A stretch of 64,000 nt of DNA from contig NZ_JAOTIK010000001.1 in NCBI RefSeq assembly GCF_030116705.1, forward strand, positions 5,732,501 through 5,796,500, given 5' to 3'. Below the pieces are notes generated by a model that saw nothing but the letters and a program-made list of their open reading frames with translations, searched no databases and had not been told where the DNA came from. The DNA is from Streptomyces sp. ML-6. GTDB taxonomy: Bacteria; Actinomycetota; Actinomycetes; Streptomycetales; Streptomycetaceae. A program made the translations under genes and the position numbers. Positions 29,294 through 39,896 of the stretch are shown here, in pieces (positions within the stretch are counted from its first letter, which is position 1; each line of letters begins with the position of its first letter).

Positions 29294-30570
29294 GCGAGGA
29301 AAAGGCCGTGACGAGCGAGGACAAGGGCGTGGACGTTCCGGCGCAGAGGTCTGCCGGGAACGGGACGCCGGCCGGGGACGCCGCCTCCCGCGAGGTGCTG
29401 CTCAAGGTGACCGGGCTGCAGAAGCACTTCCCCCTCAAGAAGGGGATGCTGCAGCGCACCACCGGTGCCGTGAAGGCCGTCGACGGGATCGACTTCGAGG
29501 TGCACTCGGGCGAGACCCTGGGCGTCGTCGGCGAGTCCGGCTGCGGCAAGTCGACGATGGGCCGGCTGATCACCCGGCTGCTCGAACCCACCGCGGGGAA
29601 GATCGAGTTCGAGGGGAGGGACATCACGCACCTCGGCGTCGGCGGCATGCGTCCGATGCGCCGGGACATGCAGATGATCTTCCAGGACCCGTACTCCTCG
29701 CTGAACCCCCGGCACACGATCGGCACGATCGTGGGCGCCCCCTTCAAGCTCCAGGGCGTCACGCCCGAGGGCGGCGTCAAGAAGGAGGTGCAGCGGCTGC
29801 TGGAGGTGGTGGGCCTCAACCCCGAGCACTACAACCGCTACCCGCACGAGTTCTCCGGCGGTCAGCGCCAGCGCATCGGGATCGCCCGCGCGCTCGCGCT
29901 CAAGCCGAAGCTGGTCGTGGCGGACGAGCCGGTGTCGGCGCTGGACGTGTCGATCCAGGCACAGGTGGTGAACCTGCTCGACGACCTTCAGCGCGAGCTG
30001 GGCCTCACGTACGTGATCATCGCCCACGACCTGTCGGTCGTCCGGCACGTCTCGGACCGGATCGCGGTGATGTACCTCGGCAAGGTCGTGGAGCTGGCCG
30101 ACCGCGAGTCGCTCTACAAGGCGCCGATGCACCCGTACACCAAGGCGCTGCTCTCGGCGGTCCCGATCCCGGACCCCAAGCGGCGGTCGGCCAAGAGCGA
30201 GCGCATCCTGCTCAAGGGCGACGTGCCGTCGCCGATCGCACCGCCCAGCGGCTGCCGGTTCCACACCCGGTGCTGGAAGGCCACGGAGGTCTGCAAGACG
30301 CAGGAGCCCCCGCTGGCCGCGCTGAAGACCGGGCACCAGGTGGCCTGCCACCACCCGGAGAACGCGCCCGACCAGGTGCCCGGCGAGGAGGTGACGGCCC
30401 AGGCGCGCGAGGCCATCGAGATCGTCGAGGTGCGCAGGGCCGCGGCGGACGAGCCGGAGTCGGAGTCCGAGTCCGGTGGTGGGGCCGCGGCGGACGAGGC
30501 CGATCCCGGTACCGGGGCGGACAGTGGTACCACATCGTCCGATACGCCGGAGGACAACCCCAAGGAGTAG
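29290..30570 (+). CDS. Oligopeptide ABC transporter ATP-binding protein (OppF/DppF family)
   Basis: Protein of 426 residues with Walker A GESGCGKS, signature EFSGGQRQR, Walker [13 protein letters not shown] and switch His in AHDLSVV. The OppF Cys cluster is GCRFHTRCW and VACHH. The last 60 residues are an acidic, repetitive Glu/Ser/Gly tail not needed by the family. The GTG at 29290 overlaps the previous stop. It completes the transporter operon. Confidence 0.93.
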   Translation: MSEEKAVTSEDKGVDVPAQRSAGNGTPAGDAASREVLLKVTGLQKHFPLKKGMLQRTTGAVKAVDGIDFEVHSGETLGVVGESGCGKSTMGRLITRLLEPTAGKIEFEGRDITHLGVGGMRPMRRDMQMIFQDPYSSLNPRHTIGTIVGAPFKLQGVTPEGGVKKEVQRLLEVVGLNPEHYNRYPHEFSGGQRQRIGIARALALKPKLVVADEPVSALDVSIQAQVVNLLDDLQRELGLTYVIIAHDLSVVRHVSDRIAVMYLGKVVELADRESLYKAPMHPYTKALLSAVPIPDPKRRSAKSERILLKGDVPSPIAPPSGCRFHTRCWKATEVCKTQEPPLAALKTGHQVACHHPENAPDQVPGEEVTAQAREAIEIVEVRRAAADEPESESESGGGAAADEADPGTGADSGTTSSDTPEDNPKE

Positions 30571-30588
30571 TACCGGCACAATTGCCCG

Positions 30589-31260
30589 GTGCTCAACGAA
30601 CTGTTCACGCCCTCCGTCCAGCATGCGCTCGACATCGCCGGAATCTTCGTCTTCGCGATCTCCGGCGCTCTGCTCGCCGTACGCAAGAACTTCGATGTCT
30701 TCGGCATCGCGGTGCTCGCCGAGGTGACCGCGCTGGGCGGGGGGCTGTTCCGTGACATCGTCATCGGGGCGATCCCGCCCGCGGCGTTCACGGATCTCGG
30801 CTACTTCACCACCCCGCTCCTCGCCGCCGCCCTGGTGTTCTTCCTGCATCCGCACGTCGAGCGGATCCAGGTGGGGGTCAACGTCTTCGACGCGGCGGGC
30901 CTCGGGCTGTTCTGCGTGACGGGCACGGTCAAGGCGTACGACTACGGGCTCGGCCTCACCGCGTCGGCGACGCTCGGGCTGGCCACCGCGGTCGGCGGCG
31001 GGGTGCTGCGCGACGTACTGGCCAACGAGGTGCCCTCGCTGCTGCGCTGGGACCGCGACCTGTACGCGGTGCCCGCGATGGTCGGCGCCATGATGATCGT
31101 CCTGTGCATCCGCTTCGGCGCGCTCAACGCGTTCACCAGCGGCACCGCGGTGATCGTCGCCTTCGTGCTGCGGCTGCTGGCGATGCGCTACCACTGGCGG
31201 GCCCCGCGCGCCTACAACCGGAAGTCCGCGAGGGCCGAGGAGGGCTCCGCGACCGCCTGA
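30589..31260 (+). CDS. TRIC-family (UPF0126) cation channel
   Basis: Protein of 223 residues with seven hydrophobic segments arranged as two similar halves. The repeated glycine-rich helix-breaking motifs are TALGGGLFRDIVIG and TAVGGGVLRDVLA, the family hallmark, whose positive residues line the pore. It conducts monovalent cations in characterised bacterial members. The GTG at 30589 lies 18 bases after the ABC ATPase stop, so it may share that transcript. Confidence 0.93.
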   Translation: MLNELFTPSVQHALDIAGIFVFAISGALLAVRKNFDVFGIAVLAEVTALGGGLFRDIVIGAIPPAAFTDLGYFTTPLLAAALVFFLHPHVERIQVGVNVFDAAGLGLFCVTGTVKAYDYGLGLTASATLGLATAVGGGVLRDVLANEVPSLLRWDRDLYAVPAMVGAMMIVLCIRFGALNAFTSGTAVIVAFVLRLLAMRYHWRAPRAYNRKSARAEEGSATA

Positions 31261-31388
31261 GGCGGGCCGTGCGGGATCCGGACCAGGACCGTGCCGGAGC
31301 CGGACCCGGACCGTGCCGGGCCCGGGCCGCCCTTTTCCGGTCATAAAAAGCTACCGCTCAGTAATGAAATCGGTGTACGGTGCGTCGC

Positions 31389-32255
31389 ATGGCACAGGCA
31401 GCAGAGCAGGCGGCACGGACCGCGCAGGCGACCATCGGGGACAGCGAGTTCGATCGCGACACCGCCGTCACCCTCCGGGAAGAGGGCGTCTACGACGCCG
31501 AACTCTCCGCGGGCTGGACGATCATCCACGCCGTCAACGGCGGCTATCTGCTCGCCATGCTGGGCCGCGCGCTCGGCGAGGCCCTGCCGCACCCGGACCC
31601 CTTCTCCGTCTCCGCGCACTACCTCACCGCGTCCGTCCCCGGCCCCGCGGTGATCCGGACCCAGACCGTCCGTACCGGCCGCACCCTCTCCACCGGCCAG
31701 GCGTCCCTCTTCCAGTACGCGGAGGACGGCTCCGAGGTCGAGCGCATCCGGGTCCTCGCCACCTACGGCGACCTGGACGCCCTGACCGACGAGGTCCGCA
31801 CCTCGGCGAAGCCGCCGGCCATCCCGCCGCTGGAGCACTGCCTCGGCGCGAGCGACGGCCCGGCCCCGATCCCCGGCAGCTCCGCCATCACCGAGCGGAT
31901 CGACATCAGGCTGGACCCGGCGACGGTCGGCTGGGCCGTGGGCGCACCCTCGGGCAAGGGCGAGATGCGCGGCTGGTTCGGCCTCGCGGACGGCCGCGAC
32001 GCCGACCCGCTCTCGCTGCTCCTCACCGTGGACGCGCTGCCGCCCACCGCCTTCGAGCTGGGCCTCCAGGGCTGGACGCCCACCATCGAACTGACCACCC
32101 ACGTCCGTTGCCGCCCGGCCCCGGGCCCGCTCCGGGTCTCCATCACCACCCGCAACCTCGCGGGCGGTTTCCTGGAGGAGGACGCGGACGTCTGGGACAG
32201 CGCGGACCGGCTGGTGGCCCAGTCCCGCCAGCTGGCCAGGGCGTCGCGTTCCTGA
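31389..32255 (+). CDS. Acyl-CoA thioesterase-like double hotdog protein
   Basis: Protein of 288 residues with two hotdog halves: WTIIHAVNGGYLLAMLGRAL is the first helix region, and GLQGWTPTIELTTHVR belongs to the second. It resembles the TesB-like thioesterase families used on acyl-CoA; the substrate is unknown. The ATG at 31389 is preferred over the GTG at 31380. An imperfect inverted repeat (TACCGCTCAGTA, 31352-31363) sits in the AT-richer promoter area and could be a TetR-type operator (weak). A strong terminator follows. Confidence 0.8.
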   Translation: MAQAAEQAARTAQATIGDSEFDRDTAVTLREEGVYDAELSAGWTIIHAVNGGYLLAMLGRALGEALPHPDPFSVSAHYLTASVPGPAVIRTQTVRTGRTLSTGQASLFQYAEDGSEVERIRVLATYGDLDALTDEVRTSAKPPAIPPLEHCLGASDGPAPIPGSSAITERIDIRLDPATVGWAVGAPSGKGEMRGWFGLADGRDADPLSLLLTVDALPPTAFELGLQGWTPTIELTTHVRCRPAPGPLRVSITTRNLAGGFLEEDADVWDSADRLVAQSRQLARASRS

Positions 32256-32269
32256 AGCACCACGATCCC

Positions 32270-32304
32270 CGTCGGGGCCCGCCGGATTCCGGCGGGCCCC
32301 GACG
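32270..32304 (+). terminator. Strong hairpin after the thioesterase gene
   Basis: Perfect 16-bp arms at 32270-32285 and 32289-32304 around a 3-base loop, 15 bases after the stop. There is no U tract, as is usual in Streptomyces. Confidence 0.8.
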
Positions 32305-32524
32305 CGTGCGTACGGGTTCCGGCGCGTGCGTGCGGACGGGCCGGGGCCGCCGCCGCGGTGCGCGGGCCCCGGGGCGCCATGTGCCCCGCCGCACGCCCGC
32401 ATCGGGCTCGCGGAAACCGTGCGGCCTTCTTGATCGTCCGGCAGGGCCGCCCGCATTCTGTTCGATCATGGACGGCCCGTTGGGGGCGTCCGTCCGGGGT
32501 GGGTCGCGGGGAGGGAGAAAGCGC

Positions 32525-33535
32525 TTGCTGGAGATAGCGGGGATCGGGGCGGCGGAGGAGCGGGTCTACCGCCACCTGGTGGAGGTACGGGGCGCGGGCG
32601 TGGACGAGATCGTCCAACGGCTCCACATCCCGGAACGCGAGGCGGTGTCGCTCCTGTCCTCGCTGCACGACAAAGGGCTGGTCGGGCGGCTGCCGGGCGA
32701 CGACGGCATGCGGTACGTCCCCGTCCCGCCGGACGTGGCGTTACAACCTCTGCTGGCGCGCGGCCAGGAAGCGCTGGAGTGGGCGCGGCGCGGAGTGGAA
32801 CAGCTGGCCGAGGAGTACCGGGCGGGCGGCCGGCGCCATGACGCCGGGCAGTTGGTCGAGGTGATCACCGGGGCCGGCGCCATCCGTCAGCAGCTGCGCC
32901 AGCTCGCCTACGGGGCCCGCAGCGACCTGCGGTGGTTCTGCAAGGCCGATCCCGTGGCGCTGCGCGCCCAGGACAACGACGAGGAGTTCGAGCTGCTCGC
33001 CCAGGGCATCCGCTACGAGGCGATCTACGAGCGGGCCTGCCTGGAACAGCCCGGCATGGTCGACAACGTCGCCCAGGGCATCCGCGCCGGGGAAGCGGCC
33101 CGCGCCACCAGCACCCTCCCCGTGCGCATGGTCATCGTCGACAGCTCCGTCGCCGTCTGCCCGCTGATGCCGAGCAGCACGACCGGCGTCCGCGGTGAGC
33201 CGACCGCCGCGATCATCCGCAGCAGCACCCTCCTGGACGCCCTCGTCGCCCTGTTCGACATCCAGTGGGCGGCGGGGACCCCGCTGCACGTCACGGAGGC
33301 GGGCGAACTGGCCGGCTTCGCCGGCGGCACGGGACCGGGCGGCAGCCTCGCCGACGACGAGCGCTATCTGCTCTCCCTGGTCGTCGCGGGCGTGGCGGAC
33401 AAGGCGATCGCCACCCAACTGCGCGTCAGCCACCGCACGGTGCAGCGCCGGATCACCGCGCTGATGCAGCGGGCGGGCGCGAAGACGCGTACGCAGCTGG
33501 TGTGGCAGGCGGCGCGGCGCGACTGGCTGCCGTAG
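32525..33535 (+). CDS. LuxR-type regulator with TrmB-like N-terminus
   Basis: Protein of 336 residues. The N-terminal 70 residues are a winged helix of the TrmB kind (AEERVYRHLVEVRGAGVDEIVQRL), and the C-terminal 65 carry a LuxR helix-turn-helix (ADKAIATQLRVSHRTVQRRI). The middle has an ATP-independent ligand domain common to this Streptomyces family. I prefer the TTG at 32525 because GGGAGGGAG precedes it. An ATG at 32468 gives 19 more residues with no binding site. No target gene can be named. A 16-bp minisatellite begins in its last codons. Confidence 0.85.
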   Translation: MLEIAGIGAAEERVYRHLVEVRGAGVDEIVQRLHIPEREAVSLLSSLHDKGLVGRLPGDDGMRYVPVPPDVALQPLLARGQEALEWARRGVEQLAEEYRAGGRRHDAGQLVEVITGAGAIRQQLRQLAYGARSDLRWFCKADPVALRAQDNDEEFELLAQGIRYEAIYERACLEQPGMVDNVAQGIRAGEAARATSTLPVRMVIVDSSVAVCPLMPSSTTGVRGEPTAAIIRSSTLLDALVALFDIQWAAGTPLHVTEAGELAGFAGGTGPGGSLADDERYLLSLVVAGVADKAIATQLRVSHRTVQRRITALMQRAGAKTRTQLVWQAARRDWLP

Positions 33536-33638
33536 GGGCCGGCTGTCGTGGTGCCTGGCTGTCGTGACGACTGGCCGGCGTGGAGCCTGGCTGCCGTAGC
33601 GCCCGACTGCCGTGGCGACTGGATGCCGTGGCGGCTGG
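33527..33638. repeat. 16-bp minisatellite starting inside the regulator gene
   Basis: Seven consecutive 16-base units of consensus CTGCCGTGGCGACTGG begin at 33527, 33543, 33559, 33575, 33591, 33607 and 33623, with 2-5 changes each. The first overlaps the last codons and stop. Confidence 0.9.
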
Positions 33639-33653
33639 CTGTCGCAGGACGCA

Positions 33654-33693
33654 CGGAAGCCGCGACCGGCCCCGGTCCCGGTCGCGGCTTCCG
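33654..33693. terminator. Bidirectional terminator between the regulator and the S8 peptidase
   Basis: Perfect 16-bp arms, with outer words CGGAAGCC and GGCTTCCG, enclose an 8-base loop between two convergent genes. Confidence 0.8.
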
Positions 33694-33704
33694 GCTCCCG
33701 CGTA

Positions 33705-36700
33705 CTACCTCAGCGCGTACGCCCGCTCGATCTCCTGCGTCACCTCATTGCCCGCGTCGTCCCAGGCGCGGACCCGCAGTGTGACGTACCCGCTGGTGCG
33801 GGCGGTCGCGGGGTGGGTGACCCGGACCCGGTAGGCGCCGTCGCCCCGGGCGGAGGTCCTCGCCGCCCGCCAGTGCGCGCCGTCGTCGTACGAGACGGAC
33901 ACCTCCATGCCCTTCACGGAACGGCCCGTCAGGCCTTCCTGGTGGCGGGCGCTCACCCCGAAGGCGAAGGACCTGGAGCCGGGGGCGGAGCCCCGCAGGT
34001 CGGTGGCCACGTCGTAGTCGAGCTGGAGGAGGGGGAGCAGGGACTCCTCGCCCCCGGCCGGGCGGGGGGCCGTGAACGACCAGCGGGTGCTGGTGGCCCG
34101 CGAGAGGGTGCCCTCGGGGGCGGTGCGCTTCACGTCCAGGTCCAGCTGGTAGCGGCCGTCGTCCCCGCCCGCGGGGAAGGTGCCCCACGCCCGGGGGCCT
34201 TCGGCGAGGATCTCGCCGTCGCGACGCAGCACGGCGCGGGTCTCGTCGGGGTGGGGGGTGCCGGCGTCCTTGCGGGGCAGGGCGTAGCCGTAGTGGCCGG
34301 AGGCGGTGTCGACGAACTCGGGCACCGTTATGGTCAGTTGGTCGCCCTTGCGCTGGGCGAGCCCTTCGGCACCCCGGGGGATCGCCGGGCGCACCACGGG
34401 GGCGTACCAGCTCTCCGTGGCGTGCTCACCGGGCCGGTAGGTGCGCAGGGGGCCGAACATGCCGGTCCCCAGTGCCTGGATCGCCCAGGTGGTGCGGGGG
34501 TTGACCCAGTGCAGCCACCGGGTGTCGGCGGGGCCGCTCAGGTACTCCGTCCGGACCTGGCCGGTGCGGACGTACCGGGCTTGCACGGAGAGGTACACCT
34601 CCTCCCCCTCCCACGGACGCCAGGACGGCCGGCTCTCCGTGACGTAGCGGGCCCCGCCCGTGTCCGGGTAGCGCGAGACCACGGTGGCCGTGTTCTTCGG
34701 CCCGACCTCGTGGACCACGTGCTCGGGGACGCGCTGTCGGGAGACCTGCACGACGTCGTAGAGGTAGGGGCTTGCCGGGGTTCCCCTCAGCTCCAGCACG
34801 GTGCCCGGCGCGCGCAGTCGCTGCGCGGTGGCGGGGGAGGCGTACAGCCCGATCGCGGGCAGTCGCGGGCTCACCGGCTGCCAGGACGCGGTCGCGTACC
34901 GGTTGCCGCCGGCGGTGGTGATGGCGGCCGCGGCTCCGGCCCGGGCGGCCGAGGTCACCGCCTCGTCGTACTCCACCTCCTCCAGTTCCACGAGCACCGC
35001 CGCTCCGCGGACGTCAATGCCCCGTGCGCGCAGCGCCGCGTAGTCCTCGGGGCGCCCGTGCCCGGCGTCCACCACCCGCAGGCGCCGCACGCCCTCCACG
35101 GCGGGGGAGTTGTGGAGCAGCCGGACGGGGGCGTCGGTCGCGGCGGTGCCGGAGCGCGCGCGGGCGCGGAGCATCGGTGCGGTCAGCTGCCAGCGGGAGG
35201 TGAACTCGAAGGTGCCCTCGGTGAACTCCTCGGTGGGTGTGACGTGGAGGAGCTGTCCGCCACTGTGGCCGCTGGTGAAGAAGCCGGCGAACTCCCGGTC
35301 GCCGGTCTTCCAGTGGGTGGAGAAGACCACCGGGCCGCGCTGCTCGGCCGGCCGGGGGGTCCGGATCTTCACGGGGACCGCCTCGCGCGCGTCGAGCACC
35401 AGGTCCGTGGCGCCGCTCACCCGCAGTCGGGGGTTGACCACCAGGCTGTTGGTGACGTTGTCCACCGTGCTCTTCGTGATGACGCCGTGCAGGTAGTACA
35501 TGCCCTCGGGCACGTTCACCGTCAGGCTCTGCCCCGCCGGCACCTCGTGGACGATGTCGAAGCGGCCCGTGGGGCCCAGCAGGATCAGCGGGAAGACGGT
35601 CGCCGGCTGCCCGGCGCGGTCCACGCCGCGCATGGTGACCTTGTGCGTGACCGGGTCCTTCGTCACGGAGAGAACGGTGTGCGCGAGGGTCTGCCCGTCG
35701 GCCGTGGTGGCGGTGAGGCGACCGCCGTAGACGCCCTCCGGCAGCGCGGGCGCGTCGAGGGTCACGGTCACGTCGGCGGTGCCGTGGGCGGGCACGGTGA
35801 CCTGCGCGGGGGCGCTCACCACGCCTGCCGGGGCCGGGGAACCGTAGAACTTGTCGAAGGTGGTGTCCAGGGCGAGCGTGACGGGTGCGTCGCCGTCGTT
35901 GGTGTAGGTGACGCCCACCTGCTGCGGGCCCGCGTCCGCTTGCAGGTAGCCGAAGGTGGTGGTGCCGGTGGCGCGCACCTGCTGGCGCACCGAGCGGGCC
36001 ACGTCCACCCGGCCGGTGCCCTGCTCGTAGACCGTCTGGTCGGGGGCGGTGCGCGCCGTGCTCATCAACGCGTCCTTGAGCTGCCGGCCGCTCCAGTCGG
36101 GGTGGCGCCCGGCCAGGATCGCCGCCGCACCCGCCACGTGCGGGGTCGCCATGGACGTGCCCGACGCGGCGGTGTGATCCGCGTCCACCGGGCTGCCCAT
36201 GGACGTACCGGCCGCGCGGGCGGCGACGATGCCGACGCCGGGAGCGGTGAGGTCGGGCTTGGCGCCGTTGTCCCCGGCGCGCGGGCCGCGGCTGGAGAAG
36301 GGGGCCAGCTTGTCGTCGCGGTCGACGGCGCCCACGGTCAGTGCGCTCGCCGCGGTGCCTGGGGAGCCCACCGTGTAGTCAGCGCCGGTGTTGCCCGCCG
36401 CGACGACGAAGAGGGTGCCGGTCTCCTCGCTGAGGTCGTCGAGGACGAGGCTGAGCACGTCCGTGCCGTCGGTGGCCGGGCCGCCCAGGCTCATGTTGAC
36501 GACGTCGGCGCCCGAGCGGGCGGCCCAGTCCATGCCGCCCAGGATGGCGGAGTACGGGCCGGAGCCGCTGTCGTCGAGCACCTTGCCGATCAGCAGCCGT
36601 GCCCCCGGGGCCACGCCCTTGCGCGAGCCGCCCGAGGCGGCGCCGCTGCCGGCGATGGTGGAGGCGACGTGGGTGCCGTGGCCGTGGCCGTCGTTCGCGG

Positions 36701-37544
36701 TGGATTCGTCGGTGAAGTTGCGTACTTCGCCGAGCTTCCCGGCCAGGTCGGGATGGGTGGCGTCGACGCCGGTGTCCAGGACGGCGACGGTCGCGCCGGT
36801 TCCGTCGTGGCCGGCCCGCCACGCCTCGGGCGCACCGATCTGCGCGGTGCTGCGATCGAGGGAGGCGTGGACCTTCGCGTCCAGCCACAGCTTCTCGATG
36901 CCGCCCTCGAAGGCCGCGTTCTCGAAAGCGGAGTCCTTGGAGGCGGAGTTCTTGGAGGTGTTTTTCGCACCGCTCTTGGCGCCGTTCTTGGCGAGCGCGT
37001 CGTCGTCGATGGCCTTCCAGAAGCGCCCGGCCTGTTTCTTGTCCGCCTTCAGTGCCGAGCCGCGCAGGCTCTTGATGACCAGGCCCTTGCGCGAACCGGT
37101 GGGCGCCCCCTTGGCCGTGGGGTCCGTGCCGCCGGTGTAGCGGGCGATCAGCGGGATGGCGGAGGTGCGGGCGTCGTCGTAACCCTGCTCGATCAGGGCG
37201 GTGATGTTGAACAGCTGCCGGTCCAGTTTGCCGGAGGAGATGTACGGGAGCGCCGCGCGGGGCAGCACGTACAACTGCTTGTCGATCTCCAGCTGGGCGA
37301 AGTCGGCCTGCGAAGCGCCCGCGGCCGGCTCGACGGAGACGGCCTTCCGGCCACCGGGGAAGGTCTCCAGCCGCACCCGGTCACCGGTCACGAGCGTGAC
37401 GGAGCTGACCTGGGGGCGGTCGGCGGAGTTCGCGCCGACGGCGGCGGGCGCCGGGGCGGCGCTCGCGCCGGAGGAGACGGGGGACAGGGTGGCGATGAGG
37501 ACGCCTGTCGCCAGAACGGCGGCAGAGCGATGCCGTATGTGCAT
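33705..37544 (-). CDS. Secreted subtilisin-family S8 peptidase, large form
   Basis: Protein of 1279 residues. A Sec signal peptide ([20 protein letters not shown], cleavage near residue 30) precedes a propeptide to about residue 235. The S8 domain follows with Asp257 (VAVLDTGVD), His292 (GHGTHVAS), the oxyanion Asn in VVAAGN and Ser464 ([12 protein letters not shown]). About 750 residues after it are beta-rich domains, including a CARDB/Fn3-like part and a PA-type insertion ([14 protein letters not shown]). The ATG at 37544 follows AGGTTC. Its substrate is unknown; such enzymes commonly digest extracellular protein. It is convergent with the LuxR-type gene. Confidence 0.92.
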   Translation of the reverse strand: MHIRHRSAAVLATGVLIATLSPVSSGASAAPAPAAVGANSADRPQVSSVTLVTGDRVRLETFPGGRKAVSVEPAAGASQADFAQLEIDKQLYVLPRAALPYISSGKLDRQLFNITALIEQGYDDARTSAIPLIARYTGGTDPTAKGAPTGSRKGLVIKSLRGSALKADKKQAGRFWKAIDDDALAKNGAKSGAKNTSKNSASKDSAFENAAFEGGIEKLWLDAKVHASLDRSTAQIGAPEAWRAGHDGTGATVAVLDTGVDATHPDLAGKLGEVRNFTDESTANDGHGHGTHVASTIAGSGAASGGSRKGVAPGARLLIGKVLDDSGSGPYSAILGGMDWAARSGADVVNMSLGGPATDGTDVLSLVLDDLSEETGTLFVVAAGNTGADYTVGSPGTAASALTVGAVDRDDKLAPFSSRGPRAGDNGAKPDLTAPGVGIVAARAAGTSMGSPVDADHTAASGTSMATPHVAGAAAILAGRHPDWSGRQLKDALMSTARTAPDQTVYEQGTGRVDVARSVRQQVRATGTTTFGYLQADAGPQQVGVTYTNDGDAPVTLALDTTFDKFYGSPAPAGVVSAPAQVTVPAHGTADVTVTLDAPALPEGVYGGRLTATTADGQTLAHTVLSVTKDPVTHKVTMRGVDRAGQPATVFPLILLGPTGRFDIVHEVPAGQSLTVNVPEGMYYLHGVITKSTVDNVTNSLVVNPRLRVSGATDLVLDAREAVPVKIRTPRPAEQRGPVVFSTHWKTGDREFAGFFTSGHSGGQLLHVTPTEEFTEGTFEFTSRWQLTAPMLRARARSGTAATDAPVRLLHNSPAVEGVRRLRVVDAGHGRPEDYAALRARGIDVRGAAVLVELEEVEYDEAVTSAARAGAAAAITTAGGNRYATASWQPVSPRLPAIGLYASPATAQRLRAPGTVLELRGTPASPYLYDVVQVSRQRVPEHVVHEVGPKNTATVVSRYPDTGGARYVTESRPSWRPWEGEEVYLSVQARYVRTGQVRTEYLSGPADTRWLHWVNPRTTWAIQALGTGMFGPLRTYRPGEHATESWYAPVVRPAIPRGAEGLAQRKGDQLTITVPEFVDTASGHYGYALPRKDAGTPHPDETRAVLRRDGEILAEGPRAWGTFPAGGDDGRYQLDLDVKRTAPEGTLSRATSTRWSFTAPRPAGGEESLLPLLQLDYDVATDLRGSAPGSRSFAFGVSARHQEGLTGRSVKGMEVSVSYDDGAHWRAARTSARGDGAYRVRVTHPATARTSGYVTLRVRAWDDAGNEVTQEIERAYALR

Positions 37545-37692
37545 CGGAACCTTTCCAGGAGGCGAGGCAAGGAAACGGACACGCGGTGCGGCTCAAGACT
37601 GGGGCCCCCATTGATCGCCGCACCAGACCTCTTCGGTGCCGTGCTTGCGACATGTCGCCAAAACGACACGGTGCGCCCCACCGCGCGCACGG

Positions 37693-37742
37693 GCGGAATC
37701 ACGCGAAATCACGCGGAATCGCCGGGGAATCCTCGGGGAATC
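37693..37742. repeat. Helically phased AATC repeats upstream of the cysteine desulfurase
   Basis: Five GxGRAATC words start at 37693, 37703, 37713, 37724 and 37735, spacings 10, 10, 11, 11, about one DNA turn each, 60-110 bases before the desulfurase ATG. Confidence 0.75.
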
Positions 37743-37801
37743 CCCGGGGAGCCATGCGCCCGCCGTACGCCCCGCCACGGGCTCGTAGAATCGAGCCCAC
37801 C

Positions 37802-38971
37802 ATGGCTTACCTCGACCACGCCGCGACCACGCCGATGCTTCCGGAAGCGATCGAGGCGATGACCGCCCAGCTCGCCGTCACCGGTAACGCGTCCTCACTG
37901 CACGCCGCCGGGCGCCGGGCCCGCCGTACCGTCGAGGAGTCGAGGGAGACCCTCGCCGACGCCCTCGGCGCACGCCCCAGCGAGGTGGTCTTCACCTCCG
38001 GGGGCACCGAGGCGGACAACCTCGCGGTGAAGGGCCTGTACTGGGCCCGCCGCGACGCCGACCCCCGCCGCACGCGCGTCCTGGCCAGCCCGGTCGAGCA
38101 CCACGCGGTGCTGGACGCCGTCGACTGGCTCGCCGAGCACGAGGGCGCGAACGTCGAGTACCTCCCCGTCGACCCGTACGGGCGCGTCCACCCCGACGTG
38201 CTGCGCGAGGCGCTCCTCAAAAACCCCGACGACGTCGCGCTGATCACCGTGATGTGGGCCAACAACGAGATCGGCACCGTCATGCCGGTACGCGAACTGG
38301 CCGACACGGCACGCGAGTTCGGCGTGCCGATGCACGCCGACGCGGTGCAGGCGTTCGGGCAGCTGGAAGTCGACTTCGCCCGGTCCGGGCTGGCCGCGAT
38401 GACGGTCAGCGGGCACAAGATCGGCGGCCCGTCCGGCATCGGCGCGCTGCTGCTGGGCCGCGAGTACACGCCCGTGCCCGTGCTCCACGGCGGCGGCCAG
38501 GAACGGCACGTCCGCTCGGGCACCCTGGACGTGCCGGCCATCGCCTCCTTCGCCCTCGCGGGACGGCTCGCCGCCGAGGGGCGCGAGGAGTTCGCCCGGG
38601 AGATCGGCGGACTCCGCGACGACCTGGTCGCCGCGGTGCGGGCGGCCGTGCCCGACGCCGTACTCGGCGGCGACCCGGCCCCCGGTGGCCGGCTGCCCGC
38701 CAACGCGCACTTCAGCTTTCCCGGCTGCGAGGGCGACTCCCTGCTCCTGCTGCTGGACGCGCAGGGCATCGAGTGCTCCACCGGCTCGGCCTGCACCGCC
38801 GGGATCGCCCAGCCCAGCCACGTACTGCTGGCCACCGGCACCGACCCGGACCTGGCCCGGGGCACCCTGCGCTTCTCGCTCGGCCACACGTCGACCGGGC
38901 AGGACGTGGACGAGGTGGCCCGCGCGATCGGCCCGGCGGTGGAACGGGCCCGCACGGCCGGACTCAGCTGA
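37802..38971 (+). CDS. Cysteine desulfurase (NifS/IscS family)
   Basis: PLP enzyme of 389 residues that takes sulfur from cysteine as a persulfide. Lys206 in SGHKIGG binds PLP, and Cys331 in GSACTAG is the sulfur-accepting residue; the loop length fits the IscS/NifS group. The ATG at 37802 begins [11 protein letters not shown]. mnmA lies about 0.9 kb downstream on the same strand, separated by a minus-strand amidase, so it probably feeds sulfur to tRNA thiolation. Confidence 0.95.
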   Translation: MAYLDHAATTPMLPEAIEAMTAQLAVTGNASSLHAAGRRARRTVEESRETLADALGARPSEVVFTSGGTEADNLAVKGLYWARRDADPRRTRVLASPVEHHAVLDAVDWLAEHEGANVEYLPVDPYGRVHPDVLREALLKNPDDVALITVMWANNEIGTVMPVRELADTAREFGVPMHADAVQAFGQLEVDFARSGLAAMTVSGHKIGGPSGIGALLLGREYTPVPVLHGGGQERHVRSGTLDVPAIASFALAGRLAAEGREEFAREIGGLRDDLVAAVRAAVPDAVLGGDPAPGGRLPANAHFSFPGCEGDSLLLLLDAQGIECSTGSACTAGIAQPSHVLLATGTDPDLARGTLRFSLGHTSTGQDVDEVARAIGPAVERARTAGLS

Positions 38972-39154
38972 CCGCCACGGCCACCGGTGACACGTGCACC
39001 GGTGGCGCAGACGCCGACTGGCACGGGCAGGCGTGGGCGCCGGCAGGCACGGGCGCTGGGCGACGCGCGGGGCGTGGGTGGGCCGCCCCGTCCGCGCGGC
39101 CCGGACCGCCGGTCAGGCCGTCCACACCGCTGGTCAGACCCTCCGCACCGCCGC

Positions 39155-39853
39155 TCAGGCCGTCCGCGCCGCCCGGACCAGCTTCAGGTAACGGTCCCAG
39201 TCCCAGTGCTTCCCCGGGTCGGTGTGGTCCGTGCCCGGCACCTCCACGTGCCCGACGATGTGCTCCCGGTCCACCGGCATTCCGTACCGGTCGCAGATCG
39301 CGGCCGTCAGACGCGCCGACGCCCCGTACATCGCCGCCGTGAAGTCCTGCGGCCGGTCCACGAAGCCCTCGTGCTCGATGCCGACGCTGCGTTCGTTGAA
39401 CGATCTGTTCCCCGCGTGGAACGCCACGTCCAGTTCACGGATCATCTGCGCCACATGGCCGTCCTTGCGGACCACGTAGTGCGCCGCGGCCCCGTGCCCC
39501 GGGTCCTGGAAGACCTTCACCGCGCTCCGGTAGCTGCCCTGGGTGACATGGATGACGACCCGGTCGACCCGGTAGTCGTCGGGGCGGTCGGCCCGCCGCC
39601 AGTTCGCCGGGGAGGCCGATATCCACTCGGCGCGCGCGAAGTCCACGGCGCCCGGCTTGCGGGGCTTCTCGATCCCCGGCAGCCGCCACCAGGCGCGCTC
39701 CAGCTCGTCCCGCGCCAGCACGGCCGTGCCCATGGCCGTGGCGGCGGCGCCGATCAGCAGCCCGCGCCGGCCGATGCCGCGCCCGGCCCCCGCCTTCGCG
39801 GACCCTCGGGCGCCCGACCTCCCCTTGCTGTCCATGTGATCCACAACGCTCAT
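39155..39853 (-). CDS. N-acetylmuramoyl-L-alanine amidase, Tat-type exported
   Basis: Protein of 232 residues. The N-terminus carries a twin-arginine-like signal ([20 protein letters not shown]). The amidase_2 domain spans about 75-225 with zinc-ligand-like residues in VVIHVTQG, a buried SVGIEHEG and a late [14 protein letters not shown]. It should cut the bond between MurNAc and the stem peptide. An ATG at 39853 is used; an internal ATG six codons later is also possible. It sits between the desulfurase and mnmA but is transcribed in the opposite direction. Confidence 0.9.
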   Translation of the reverse strand: MSVVDHMDSKGRSGARGSAKAGAGRGIGRRGLLIGAAATAMGTAVLARDELERAWWRLPGIEKPRKPGAVDFARAEWISASPANWRRADRPDDYRVDRVVIHVTQGSYRSAVKVFQDPGHGAAAHYVVRKDGHVAQMIRELDVAFHAGNRSFNERSVGIEHEGFVDRPQDFTAAMYGASARLTAAICDRYGMPVDREHIVGHVEVPGTDHTDPGKHWDWDRYLKLVRAARTA

Positions 39854-39896
39854 CCATGAGCATCGAGTTCCCCGGGCCCCGTACCCTGGTGGAGCT

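Noticed and set aside
31352..31363. TACCGCTCAGTA as a TetR operator before the thioesterase gene
   Set aside because: The arms match only partly, so a specific operator cannot be claimed.
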